Assembly (NCBI GenBank): GCA_031772625.1
Contig: CM062819.1
Span: 829,157,503-829,221,502 of the forward strand
Length of the DNA: 64,000 nt
Reading direction: 5' to 3'
Source of the DNA: Pinus tabuliformis
Taxonomy: Eukaryota; Streptophyta; Pinopsida; Pinales; Pinaceae
The notes beneath the pieces are model-generated. The model searched no databases. It saw only the letters and a list, made by a program, of their open reading frames with translations, and was not told the DNA's origin. Positions 23,886 to 35,000 of the stretch are shown here, in pieces; within the stretch, counting starts at the first letter, position 1, and every line of letters starts with the position of its first letter. Made by a program: the position numbers and the translations under genes.

Positions 23886-24404
23886 AATGGTGTTCTTCTC
23901 CAGTGGAATCTTATGTTGAATGATTTTGGTGTCATCGGTCCTAAGATCAATGTACTCCCAAGAAAAAATATCAATAAATTGTTTCATCAGGGTGCAATAC
24001 TTGGAACTTTGTGCAAAAGACAAGTGAGTGGACAGATTTATGTACTTTGGATGGGTGGGACTCCCTACATTATGTCTATGAACAGCAGACTCATTTTCTT
24101 TTTTGGCGGGCTTATAAGGTACATAATTATGATCAAATAGCTTCTCTAGGGGCACCAATCCTTTGGGTATATGGTTACTAGGCAGCTGAACAATGCTATC
24201 CTGACCAATCTCGTCCTTTAGCTTGGACTGGTTGCATTCTTCAATGGTTTCGTTTTCTTGGTCAATGTGCATTTCAAAAAATTCATCAATGACTTGTAAA
24301 AACCTATTAATTTCATCATCATCTTCAAAAACTTTCCAGTATTTGACATTGTCAGGCAGAGATGGTCTATATTTCACCTGAACTTCATAAGTCAATTTAG
24401 GAGG
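23886..24404 (-). pseudogene. Linker between extra RNase H and reverse transcriptase
   Basis: Same frame as its neighbours. It is acidic and low in conserved motifs (EDDDEINRFLQVIDEFFEMHID), then VPLEKLFDHNYVPYKPAKK. It ends in the RT entry segment with FIDIFSWEY, which matches the 'FAWSYEDL' region of gypsy RTs. No catalytic function is assigned. Confidence 0.65.
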
Positions 24405-24806
24405 CAAAGGAGGAATAAACGTGCTAGCAGACATAGCAAGGGAATCAGCAAGTTGGTTCTTCATTCTAGGGATGTAAGAAATGTTGAAACTATTAAAAGA
24501 ACCCTTGAGCTTCCATACCTCATCTCTGTATGCTTTCAGCCTTGGATGCTTTGCTTGGAAAGTTTTGTTCACCTGTTGAATGATAAGGTCTACATCTCCA
24601 AACACCTTCAGACCTTTGATGCCCATTTCTTTAGCAGCGTTTAAGCCCAATATCAAGGCTTCATACTCTGCTATGTTATTTGTGACCTAAAAAGTTAACT
24701 TGAAAGATAAATGAATGCATTCTTGTGTGGGGGACACAAGGACTACACCTACCCCTGCAACTTCCTTAGAGCAAGCTCCATCAAATAACATGTCCCAAAT
24801 TTGTGG
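24405..24806 (-). pseudogene. Extra (archaeal-type) RNase H upstream of RT
   Basis: A complete RNase H fold. The first Asp is in WDMLFDGACSKEVAGVGVVL. The Glu is in NNIAEYEALILGL. The third acid is in KVFGDVDLIIQQVN. The fourth Asp is in NQLADSLAMSASTF. All four metal-binding acids of the DEDD type are present. The HPRLKAYRDEV and FNISYIPRMKN segments match the plant RVT_3/aRNH family. One TAG breaks it (KLTF-stop-VTNN), where relatives have Gln or Pro. It lies after the protease and before RT, whereas in Tat elements as I recall them it follows the native RNase H. It would remove the RNA strand during cDNA synthesis. Confidence 0.85.
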
Positions 24807-25045
24807 GCCTTCTTCCTCTATGATCTGGAAAACTGGTTTCCTAAGATGCATGGAGGCCAAATGGGATTCTTCAATCTGAAGAATACAAGCTCCAAAATCA
24901 ATGTTGACAGCATAGATGGGATGATTAGTAGGATTCCTTTCATCACTAATGATATAAGCCAACTGAGCTTCTCTGTATAATCTCCTACTCTTACCTCCAA
25001 AAACTGGGACAGTAGCATAGGACAAATCATTTTTCAATGTTCCAC

Positions 25046-25696
25046 CTAATCTCTTGATCCAACCTCTGGAAAGAAACATGCCAAACTTGGGGGTACATCT
25101 ATTACCACAATATCCATCATCATGCTCTTCATGGGCAGCTGAGACAAGGTGATGGCTAGGTCTTTGATTAATCCCAAACATTTCACTTTTCTAGAGTCAA
25201 AAGAAAACAGGTCATGATAAGACTTGGTAATGTCAAGACCCAACTCATCCATGATAGCCTTGGGCATTAGATTATGGCTGGCTCCTATGTCCAGAAGGCA
25301 GTTATGAAGGATTTTGTCATGAATAGTCAAAGAGACATAGAATGATGGGGAGCTGTCATCACAATTTTCAATCATTGGGCTGAGAACAACAGTTGGTTTG
25401 TCGTCTTGCAGATTTACATAGTCAGTGGAGGCTTGGATGGCTTTAGGCTCAAGGGCCTCGAGGATAGATATCTTGAAGGACTCATTCTTCACTAGTTCAA
25501 TCATAGGTATAGGTATGCTTAGCTTCTGAATTTTTGATTCAAAACTGAAATGAGAAGGAGACTTGCCAAGGCCTCTTATCTCGTGAGTTGGAGCTTTGAG
25601 GATGATGGGATCTACTGTCAATCGTTTCTGCTTATTAGCTTGTTGTATTGCAGGGACAGTAGCTCTCTGAATAGGAGTTTCCTTGGCATTATTCAT
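25046..25696 (-). pseudogene. Gypsy aspartic protease region
   Basis: The retropepsin active site reads LLDIGASHNLMPKAIMDEL. The flap and C-terminal side follow as GLIKDLAITLSQLP and MMDIVVIDVPP. The canonical D-T/S-G is D-I-G, which would probably inactivate it. The reading frame then shifts around 25050-25180 into the frame that carries RNase H, RT and integrase. The intervening text (GMFLSRGWIKRLGGTL and SYATVPVFG) is the usual post-protease sequence. Role: cleavage of the polyprotein. Confidence 0.82.
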
Positions 25697-25704
25697 CTTC
25701 GACC

Positions 25705-27060
25705 TCAGATCATATATGTGTTGATCATCAGTTTGTAGAACAGCTCCATCCCACTCTTGGCTGAGATTTGGTCATTGAATAATGACTTTTCATAGGAAAC
25801 TAAGGTCAAAAAGGAGGCACTGCCTTTGTCTTCCAAACAATGGATCTCATCATCTTCTTCAAACTGATCTTCTTCCATGACTACATTTTGGAAAGGGGTC
25901 TTCACCCTTTGGTATTCATTAGCATCTTTTCTTCTTTGCAGAATCTACAACTGCTCATTAGCTCTTCTATATGGATTTGGATTTCTAGGAGAAAAGGTAT
26001 TAGGAACTCTTCCTTTCCCAGGGTCCTGCTCAACCTTTAATTTGGAGATTTCAGAGGCTAATGACTCTATCATCTTGGTCATTTTATCTATCTTGGGATC
26101 TGAAGATGATGAAGATTCGCCCCTCTGTCTCCTTCTATCAACATTCCCCTTGAGCTTCTCTACAGCCATGATGTTTGATTCTACTTCCAAGATTGCATCC
26201 TACATATCATCCAAGGTAGTACATCATCTCTCCCTCAATAGTAGACAGAGGTTAGAATCAAAGGCACTAGCATAGGTGAGTTTAGCAGAGGTAGTGGTGG
26301 GTTTTACTTCAGCTGGTATCTTGTTGTACATGCGGTTAAACCTCTTATTAAAATCAAACAACAACTCACCATTTTCCCTCTTTAAGTTCCCAAACTCGGT
26401 GTGGTAGTAGAGTAGATCCTTCTTATTCCCCCCAATACTTTAGGAATGCATCATCTAAAGCCTCAATATCTGTTATATACCTTGGGGTCAGTTCTCTGAA
26501 CCATTTTCTAGCCTCTCCACATAGACTTTGGACAAAGACTCTCATCCATACATCAGCTTCACTAATGTTTAGGTTATCAACATAGCTATAAAATTATTCA
26601 AGATGTTCCTCAGCTGTAACACCTTCAATCCCAGTGAACTTAGGCATATACTTCTGATATTCTCTAGTAGGCATGGCATTCAAAGGAGTGGGAAGTACTA
26701 GAGGTCCATACCTAGCAGCTATGATTCTTTCCATTTTGGTAGGTGCTTGTGGTGCTGCCATAGCTGTGGTGGCTATAAGGGTACTGGAAGTCTGAATGAC
26801 AGAGGGTTGAGGAGTGACTGATAAGACTAAAGGAGTATGATGGATAGGAGGAGAGGCTTCCTTTGGGCTTACAATGAAAGAAGAACCTAAAGAATAAGGA
26901 GCTCTATGAATCTCTGAGATTTTTTCTTCACTGCTAGTATTAGATGCTATACTCTCAACATGTATTTGTTCTATTACAGGATTTTCTTGAAGAGATATAG
27001 AATATTGTTTAGAGCTACCTGAACCTGATGCTCCTTTCTGCAATGCCTTTCTTTCTTTGA
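25705..27060 (-). pseudogene. Gypsy gag, frameshifted
   Basis: The N-terminal part (26594-27043) is Ser/Thr/Pro-rich and leads into ATREYQKYMPKF-like text and TAEEHLE, the entry to the capsid-like fold. The fold continues in other frames around 26300-26590 (ADVWMRVFVQSLCGEARKWF). A charged coiled segment (25945-26190) and an acidic tail (25705-25905) follow. No CCHC knuckle is seen. Several stops and at least two frameshifts are present. It would form the particle shell. It sits directly after the primer site and before protease. Confidence 0.78.
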
Positions 27061-27283
27061 TGATTTTCTCAGGGTTAGGTACTGGGTCAGCTTGTGGCTT
27101 CTAAGGATTTCTCTAAGGCTGCCTCACAAACTGAGCCAGAACTATGGAGTGGAGTCGCCAAGAGGTTCATCCTCCAGTAGAGTTGCCAGATAGATTACTA
27201 CAACCCAAATAGTGTCTAGGCTTTGTCTATCATCAAAGTTGGATCTGTGTCATCCCCCAGGGAAGTTGAACTTCAGTCTCCTC

Positions 27284-27302
27284 TCCCCAATAGCAGTGCC
27301 AA
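27284..27302 (-). other. Primer binding site of the gypsy element
   Basis: On the minus strand TTGGCACTGCTATTGGGGA begins 3 bases after the LTR end. From memory it resembles the TTGGCGCCGTTGCCGGGGA primer site of Athila/Tat elements (tRNA-Asp type), the differences being mostly C-to-T and G-to-A changes. Confidence 0.65.
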
Positions 27303-27305
27303 TTA

Positions 27306-28970
27306 TGTTAGCACTCTAGGAAACTCTCCTAGGTTGTAGCTCAGAGATGCCTGGTAACATATAAATCTTCAATTTCGTTCTCTGAACTATTGGAATGGAT
27401 TGGGGTTTGGATCAAGTCAAATCAATGTTTCAACTCTGTTTTCACTCAAGACATGCATGAACACCCTCAACTTGACAAGGCTTTCGACCACTAATGCTCA
27501 ATAGTTTATAGATTCAATTAATAGATGGAGAATCCTGACTGTACCAGCAGATACATACATAAACACATATGAATGGCTAGCTATAGAAAGTAAATGAAGC
27601 TTGCAAATCTAATTTATCAATGCAGAGATAAGATGATAGTTATCTGGCATTAGACACAGAAGAAAACATGAATAACCTATTCAAGTGCAAGCTTAGGATA
27701 GAGGAGAAGATGACAATTGAACATGTAACAGCAAAAGAAGCTTGTATTACTGGAATGAAGATAAGACGCTAGGAGGAACAGAGTATCCACAGTCTCCAAA
27801 AGTTGAACCCCTATTACTTCAAACTTTCAGCCATTTATAGGCTTTTTACAATACTCTCGAACTCTTTAAGGCTCAATATGTCTTAATCTATCCCCTTTTT
27901 CTTCTAACTACTTGATGCCATAACTAGACAAATATGAGCTCAAAGAGCTCTATTTCTAACAAACACGATAATCAAATTCTGGTAATTTCGCCGCGTTGTC
28001 AGGTGGTTCGCTCGTGCTAGCGATGTTCCATGATCATTTTTGTTGGTTCGGCTACATCGTGCTGTTGTTTTTTCCCCTTTCGGCCATGCATTTTTTATTT
28101 CAATTCAATTGTCCCACTGTCAAAAACACTGACAAAGCCAACAAATTTCCTCCCCGGGTGACTAGTGGGAAGTGGGGTACGGGGGCACATGGGATCGGGA
28201 GGAATGGGAAGAGGAGATCAATCGTCGAAGGCTTGAATTCGTGGAGGGAGTGGAATAAGTCCGAGCTATCAGATCTTACATGGGTAGATTGAATAGCTAT
28301 TGAGCGAAGGAGGTGCTCGAAGGGTAACACCCAGGAGCAGTTTACTCAAGCATAAATGGTTTATATTAGGCGGTCATCGGCCGGTAAGTGGTAAAGGTCA
28401 GAGCCCACCTGATTCCATTCATTGAGCGCCACGTAGCAGCGGAGGAGAGAGAGGAAACCACTTTATCGAACGGGTATCCCTCTCTCTTGTTGCCCAAGCG
28501 ATACGCGCGATAGCCGTTAGATCTGGCGGAAATTATCTAACGGTGGTGATTGGTTGAAGCGGGTAAGCGTATAACGTTGTTCGAATGAAGTGTGGACCGT
28601 TAGATCAATGGGAAGATCGACGGCAGGGAACACGAAGGGATGAGACGACCTCGAGAAATGTGCAAAGGGGCACATGTGGACGAAAAGGTAAGGTTTTCGG
28701 GGGCTTTTGCACATTAGTGCATGTTTTCATGCACTCTCGAAAATAATAATACATAGGGGGGTAAAAATGGATTAATTCACGTAGGGCCAAGGCAAAAGTG
28801 AGTTTTGTTATGATGTGAGGGTTGGGTTAGGAAATGAGTGAACGTGGATGGGAGTGGATGAGTGAGAAAAGTGAGGTGATGGACCGTATGGGAACCTCTC
28901 CACGACAACAGAATAGACCATTTCCCTCCTCTAGTCTTCAAAATAGCGGCACTACACCTCAGGGCTAACA
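27306..28970 (-). repeat. 5' LTR of the gypsy element
   Basis: 1665 bp, TGTTAGCCCTGAGG to GAGTGCTAACA on the minus strand, so the ends are inverted. Compared with the 3' LTR it has an extra segment of about 40 bases near 28005-28045. The remaining differences are mainly scattered substitutions. Confidence 0.93.
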
Positions 28971-28975
28971 GGACC
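28971..28975. repeat. Target-site duplication GGACC of the gypsy element (right)
   Basis: Copy of 19453-19457. After it the host LTR resumes as in its sister LTR at 60466. Confidence 0.95.
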
Positions 28976-28979
28976 AACA

Positions 28980-29480
28980 TTTGAACCATAGTCTCGGTCT
29001 TATAGAGCATATCAAAATTCGGATCAGTAAATTGGTGCAGCATGGTGCCAGAATATTATTGTTGAAGCTTTGGTGCAGTAAGGACATTGGTGAAGTTGTG
29101 GTGCAAAAGCGTTGGTGCAGTGTTGAAGTCTTAGTGCAAGAACATTGGTGCAGAATAGATGGTACAGTATGGTGTATAAATCCTTGTGTAGAAGTATTGG
29201 AATAGTTTGAACAGTGGTCTAGTGTAGTGTGGTGCAAGGACATTTGTAAATAAGAATTGTCACAATCTAGTGTTGAAGGCTTGGTGCAGCAGTGATCCAA
29301 TAGTCTTGAGATAATATGGTGTTGAAATATTGGTGCATTTGCAGAAGTCATGGTGCAAACTTTAATGCAGACTTTTGGAGGTAACTTGAAGTAATCTTTG
29401 GGACTAACCTTGGACCATATTTGAAGGAGGTGCAGAACTATTATTAGAGTTGGTGCAGAACTTGGTGCAGTTCATTGAAG
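28980..29480. repeat. Degenerate tandem repeat block 2 in the host 5' LTR (TTGGTGCAG type)
   Basis: TTGGTGCAG or a close variant recurs every 15-40 bases, with linkers such as GTTGAAGTCTTAGTGCAAGAACA. The sister block at 60490-61010 has about two more units, so this array changes copy number. Confidence 0.7.
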
Positions 29481-30032
29481 ACACAATGAAGTGTTGTATT
29501 GAAGATCATAATGCAGTGTTGATGTCATGATCAGGTAACTTGAAGAGATTGACTGGGTATTATGAAGAATAGTCGTGACACTTTCTGTATGACAAGGTTT
29601 TCATTGATGACGTGACATGGAGACTAACTGAAGGGATAACTGAAGATTGACAGGGTTGGGTGAAGAAGACTTTAGGAGTCATGAAACTAAACATATCTTG
29701 ACAAAGCGAAGCTATAGGATCGGTGTCATTGGAGTTGGTGCTCCTAAACTCAAGGTTGGTGCCTTTGATAAGATAGAGTTGAAGCCCTAGAGGTCAGAGC
29801 CTCACTAAAGTCCAAGTAGGTGCTTGGCACATCCCAAGTTGGAGCCTGGGTGTCTTCCTCTAGGGTTGGAGCCCTACCTATATTATATTTGATTCATTGT
29901 AAAAATTATATTAATAAAAGCATTTATTTCTATTGTTCATTTTGTGTTCTAAATATAAGTGATCTAACTAGTAAAAGCAACAATTGAAAATAAATACCGA
30001 TTCACCCCCCCCCCCTCAGTATTTCCAAAAAT

Positions 30033-30044
30033 TGCTATTAGAGC
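30033..30044 (+). other. Primer binding site of the host element (tRNA-iMet type)
   Basis: TGCTATTAGAGC (30033-30044) directly follows the 5' LTR and matches the common plant copia site TGGTATCAGAGC at 10 of 12 bases. Confidence 0.75.
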
Positions 30045-30074
30045 CAGTACCTTCACTCAAATCCTAATAGCTTG

Positions 30075-30079
30075 AAGGT
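30075..30079. repeat. Target-site duplication AAGGT of the G-patch array (left)
   Basis: AAGGT here and at 56482-56486. The text TTGATC following the right copy continues the host leader into the gag start codon at 56504, so the host internal region rejoins cleanly across 26.4 kb. Confidence 0.85.
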
Positions 30080-32351
30080 TGATCCAAGTTTACTCAACTT
30101 CTGGATTTAACCAAGATCTTTTACTTCCGTGATGTAGTTAGAAATGCATTAAGAAAGCGTAAAGGAACATATATGCATGATGTAAAGAAGAGGAAACATG
30201 ACAAGAATCAGCAACATAAAACACAAGACGTTGATAACGGAGTTCATCCAGTGTGAACTACGTCTCTGGGCCCGGTGTCAAGATGGTGTTGGCAGCTTCA
30301 TTCAATGCTGGAAATGGTGAAGATGTACATGGACTCCGTTTTCTATCATACAAGGATATGCGCCCTCTACATGAGTGGCAAAGTCTCTCCATGTGACGTT
30401 CTGCTACAGGAACTATCACTCACAACAGACCTCCTATCAGCACGACATAATCTAACACATGGTGACAATGAGTATCCTGCCATCATGGCATTAAAAGGAT
30501 CTCAACCAAAACACCCATGGCGACAATGAGTATCCTGCCATCATGGAAACAAAGGGATCTCAATCAAAACATACATACAATCCATGATGAATACATCTCA
30601 CATCAAATAGATACAAAGATTTTGCATCATACATCAAGCAGGAATGGAAACAACATCGTACATATCACAGCAAATGATCAAAGAAGTGCATGACAACAAC
30701 ACTCCATATACCTCAACTCTGATGTTGGCTGATGAATAGAATGCTCAGTTGCTGGATCTGAATGCACCATCGAAATCGTGGAGTCGAATGGCATCGAATC
30801 GATTGTCCACACTCTGAAATTTGACACCATCACTCCAATCTGGAAAATGGCCAAAAATAGAAGGTGCAACTACAAAAATTGATAGCACCACTAAATTTGT
30901 GTCGTCGAGGGGTGTAAAATCGACTATCCATTCGTCGAATTCTATCAACAGCAAAATCTGGGCCTGTAGGAATCTTTTAGATTCCCTTGTGATTCTCCAA
31001 AGATTTCATCCTCCGAGTTGACAGGAAATTTGCAACTCAAATCAAAAAATTGATCTCACCATTGAGATCCTTGCGAAATTTTGAGAAGAATGAGTATAAA
31101 GTTGGTTGCATTCTGGATCTGGTAAATTTTAGCATCCAAGGAATCTGGAAGATTCCCTCAAAATTCTCAAAGATTCTCCTCCACTGGGTATCTGCAAATC
31201 CGTTTCTCAAAAGGCAAATCCAACCTCGCCATTGCGTTCCCTATGAAAATCTGAGAAAATTGACTGTAAACTTGATTACATTCTGATAAAATGAATTTTT
31301 ACCTCCCCATGGAATCTCAAGGATTCCTCACAGCATCGAAAGATTCTTGTCTCGGAATCTGTGCCACATGCTTCCGGCTCCTGGTTCCACCTTGGGATAC
31401 TCTATGGTGCTCCACATTCCGTCGGTTCTCTATTCGTTCTCCATGCGTTCTCCATTCTCCTCGTGCAAATGAAAGTCTGGTCTTTTTAAATGTTTTTTTC
31501 GGCAGAATTATTCATGAAATGGTCATTGGCATGCTGGATAAAAATAAATAGTGGTTGAGGAGGGGTGGGGGGATCAAATCCGCCCCTCCCATTTTAATAC
31601 ATAGAACGTTAAAGACTCTATTCTGATATGGCACGGTTACGTTGTAACTATTGTTATTTAGAAATGGCACGGTTTAAATATGGCGGAGTTTTGTTTGTTG
31701 TTGTTTTTTTAGCATTGGCGTTGAATGGGGCCAGCTCACGTGGCCGGCGCGGGTTCGATACCCATCAACCTCCATATATATATTAAAATTAGTATGGTGG
31801 GTGTGGGCCAGGTCCACCAGAGGTGGCCTGCCCACCGCCCGTTAAAATATATGTGTTAATGTTACGCGGGTTAGGGCCGGCAGGGGTCATGGCCTGTTGG
31901 CCCTTTTTTTAATTAAAATTTTGGTTTGTTTTTAATATATGTTTTTTCATATGGTATGATGGAGTTGGCGGGGGTCATGGCCCTCCACCTAATTTAATAT
32001 ATTTTTATTTTTATACTAATAAAGATTTTTTTTTTATTTTGTCTAATATAAGGGATATTAGACAAATTAAAGAGGCAACAATTTCGCCCGCTCTTGGGAG
32101 CTAGATTCCATGTCTGGGACTCGGTCAATTTGTAGGACATTTAAACCTAGCCCACAGCCCAACTTTGACGCAACTTTGACTGGCTCTTTCTCCCTCATAT
32201 GAGCTCAGATTTGAGTGACGTTCACACCATTGGAATTAGAGCGGTGAGCACTTCGGTCTAGTGCTGGTTTGGGAGCATTCTGACCACTTTGAATTTTGAC
32301 CCTTTCTGAGTCCTCTAGGAATTTTTCATGTGTCTGGATCCACATGGATCA
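30080..32351 (-). repeat. LTR A of the G-patch array
   Basis: 2272 bp, the leftmost LTR and so the 3' LTR of unit 1. Like the others it contains a plus-strand B-box-like GGTTCGATACC (31752-31762) and a TCTAATATAAGGGATATTAGA palindrome near 32042. No protein-coding function is supported. Confidence 0.88.
31700..31775 (+). other. tRNA-like (SINE-like) promoter segment in LTR A
   Basis: GGTTCGATACC at 31752-31762 is a perfect match to a Pol III B box. Equivalents lie at 44860-44870 (perfect), 48758-48768 (last base changed) and 55881-55891 (perfect). In LTRs C and D TCGCATGGTGGC stands about 35 bases upstream as an A-box-like word. No cloverleaf tRNA can be folded, so it is a tRNA-derived relic or a chance match, not a tRNA gene. 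Confidence 0.35.
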
Positions 32352-32367
32352 ATCCTCCCCACTAAGG
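32352..32367 (-). other. Polypurine tract of array unit 1
   Basis: Minus strand CCTTAGTGGGGAGGAT directly before TGATCC of LTR A. The same word stands before LTR B (45150-45165) and LTR C (49353-49368). Confidence 0.75.
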
Positions 32368-32669
32368 ATCTTTTGGTCCTCCAAAAGCATAAAAATAATC
32401 TACAACTTCTTTGTACCTTGTCTGCACTTACAAGTGTTTGATAAGTCACCCTTCCTTCTCCTTCACCTTTGTCCTTCGAAGCCATAAGCGATGAGCTGAA
32501 ACCTGCACCCTCTACAAACCTGTAGTACAATTATACATATTACATGCTTAATTTACATGACCAACTAATGACTTAAGCATCCTATACTTGCCACGAGTTT
32601 AAAACACATACTCGGTGGTCAAGTTTACATCAAAATGGAAACAATACCCCAGCTATCAATAACAAGGCA

Positions 32670-32674
32670 AAAAT
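32670..32674. repeat. Target-site duplication AAAAT of the inner copia element (left)
   Basis: AAAAT here and at 41528-41532. The uninterrupted equivalent in internal 2 reads GGCCAAAATATCATTG near 45465. Confidence 0.9.
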
Positions 32675-34237
32675 TGTTGGAAATAATATTGAGAGGGGGA
32701 GTGAATCAGTATTATCAAATCAATTAATTTCCTTTTCACAATCAGATTTGTATACGCTACTTCGGCTATGTGAAACTGCGTATATACGCTACTATGTCTA
32801 AAGAAACCAGTGTATATCAGAAAACTTAAGATTCATTAATTGTTTGATCTTTAATCAGTGCATTGTTACTTCATTAATCATAAGAACAGTAAGCAGGAGC
32901 AGTAAAACATAACAGATCATCACACACATGGACACAAAGATATAAGGTGGAAACCCAATGTGGGTGAAAACCACCTGCTGCAATTTGTCTCTATCTTATT
33001 TTAAATTAGAAACTTCCTTTTACAATGGTTATGTATTGGTGCAGTCTTATACCAGTACGTGGGCTGCTACCTACAGAAGGCTACAACCTTCTCTCGTTCT
33101 CCAGCTTCTCCTGGAAGGGAGCTACAAACCCCTTAGCTCTTGTACTAGCTGATGTACTAGTACGTAGGTGCTGACCTACAGAAGGCTACAACCTTCTCTT
33201 TTCTTCCAGGGACCACGTTTCATAAATTTTCAGACTCGATCCATGAATATCAATCAAACATAAAGTATATCTGCATTAACCAAACTCCTTTGTACAAACA
33301 AATACTGAATCAACCAATAACTTCTCAGAATGTTGTAACCAGAAAACAGTACCAGTAACCAAACACCAATTCTGAACCTAGAACACTACAGCAATAAACA
33401 GAAGCAGCTAAAACATATTTCATGAGATGTACGCTACTTCAATATGTGGAACCTGCGTGCATATGCTTCTGTATTAAGGCCAACTAGCGTATATGTTGTT
33501 TTAAGATAGTGAACCAGCGTGTATACGCGCCTCTGCTGCACTGAACCTGCGTACAAATCTATAAAAGATAATTTATCCTTTTCACTTATTCAGACATCAG
33601 TTATACCCAGATTATCATATTTATAGATCACATCATGCGCCAAATATAACAGATCAAAAATTACACAAAGATACTTCTCTTCAAGCCGCCTTAAGATCTT
33701 GACCCATCAATAGAACTTATCCTTCTCCTTGCGCTCAGGTTCCTCCTTGATTCAGATCTAGTTATGCATCATAACCCAATGACAGTATTCTATATCTTGC
33801 TCTTCATAAGATATTCAATGCTTCAGTTCCTTCCCTTGCCAAATGATCTCCTTCCCCTTTTATAGTCTTAGGTCTTACTCAAACCATGATCCAAAACCAT
33901 AGAGATCCAATACTAAGGACTCAATACCTGAGTTCAACACTTTGGATGCAATACCAAGGACCAAAACCATAGGTTCAAATATGTCGGACTAAATACCATG
34001 GACCAACCATAAGTTTTCCCACATGTACACGCTTTTCTTTGCATGAAAGTGCGTGCATACATATACGCGCCTTTTGATCGATACACTCGCGTGTATATGT
34101 GATTTTGTTAAGAGGAATCTGCGTATACCTCATTTTCTTTCATTCTGAGAGCCTAAACTGTGATCTGCCCTTTGAGTGAGTTGACATCAAGGACAACACC
34201 TATGCCATAGTGCCAAACCTGTGTCATAATGCCAACA
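32675..34237 (-). repeat. 3' LTR of the inner copia element
   Basis: 1563 bp, closely matching 39965-41527. It is rich in GCGTATACGC-like palindromic words (for example near 32773, 33520 and 34060). The R-region-like phrase GGTGGAAACCCAATGTGGG stands near 32947. Confidence 0.95.
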
Positions 34238-34251
34238 ATCTCCCCCTTTGG
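34238..34251 (-). other. Polypurine tract of the inner copia element
   Basis: Minus strand CCAAAGGGGGAGAT immediately before TGTTGGC of the LTR; typical copia form. Confidence 0.85.
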
Positions 34252-35000
34252 ACTTGATGGCAACCCCAAGTCACTCAAAATCATTCTCCGCCTTTGACAT
34301 CAAGGGCAAAGTGTTATGCTCCCCTGAATACATGCTGAAATCTCTGCTCTGTTGTGCTGCCCAAGCTCCCCCTGACTGTAGGCAAGGTCTGCAAGAAGAT
34401 GTTCTACAAAAGAAACATGACTTTATATATTATAAATGACCTTCCTATCATTAAAGACTCATACATACATCCATCTTCCAACCAAGTGAGGACTGACTCA
34501 TCTACCCAACCAAGTGGGGATACACCAAGAACAACAAGAACATTACTTCATCCATCCTAGGCATAGTGGGGAAACCAAGATAGGTTGTTACATGACCTTG
34601 ATAAGAAAAGAAATACATGACATAGAGACGAAATAGCTACAGCAAGACTATGATAGTTATCAACAACTATCATTAGCAGCATCTGTCAACCATCATTCAG
34701 ACCAGCAACCATGTTCTCCCTCTACACCTGTTCCACCTGAAATCAAAACAACTGTGAATGTGAACCAAGATCTTCTAAGATAATGCCAACAATGCATTAT
34801 TAGACGAATATATGCTCCCCCTGAACCTGTGCCAGATGGTCTCTGCCAGACCCATACCATAATCTTTTCATCCTGAACCTGGCCCACTGTTTGTCTTTAA
34901 ACCAACATATACGTGATTGTATCCTCATTAACCAGCGTATGTACAGGGATCCTCCTCATGAAACTCGCATACAACCACTTTTCTCTGAAACAGACAAGAT
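34252..35000 (-). other. 3' untranslated part of the inner copia element
   Basis: Non-coding between the end of RNase H and the polypurine tract. It includes more GCGTATACGC-like words (near 34907 and 34935). No additional ORF such as an env-like gene is visible. Confidence 0.6.

Larger units (their letters stand above)
19458..28970 (-). mobile_element. Ty3/gypsy retrotransposon, Tat-like with extra RNase H, 9.5 kb, degenerate
   Basis: Minus-strand element. 5' LTR 27306-28970, primer site 27284-27302, gag about 26100-27060, protease within 25046-25696, extra RNase H about 24405-24806, reverse transcriptase about 23230-24000, native RNase H about 22600-23150, integrase 21255-22361, 3' LTR 19458-21080, target duplication GGACC. 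RT followed by integrase is the gypsy order. The second RNase H points to the Tat lineage of plant gypsy elements. From 25181 down to 21255 everything stays in one frame and is interrupted only by stop codons, many of them TAG where a glutamine is expected. The gag part also has frameshifts. Confidence 0.92.
17738..30030 (+). repeat. 5' LTR of the host element, interrupted by a gypsy element
   Basis: It aligns with 58824-61569 from TNTTAATCTAGG to CAGTATTTCCAANA. The first dinucleotide has changed from TG to TA and the end reads CCAAAA instead of CCAACA. It is broken after GGACC at 19457, and the alignment resumes at 28971. An extra 73-bp tandem duplication (17954-18098) is absent from the 3' LTR. 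A C-rich run (30004-30015) precedes the end in both LTRs. Confidence 0.88.

Noticed and set aside
20283..28330. Short ORFs in the gypsy LTRs (for example 20283-20465 and 28100-28330) as genes
   Set aside because: They lie in the two copies of one LTR, are not in conserved frames and show no domain.
31700..31775. A true tRNA gene at the B-box-like word
   Set aside because: No acceptor stem or anticodon arm can be paired around it. Only the B box and a weak A box are present.
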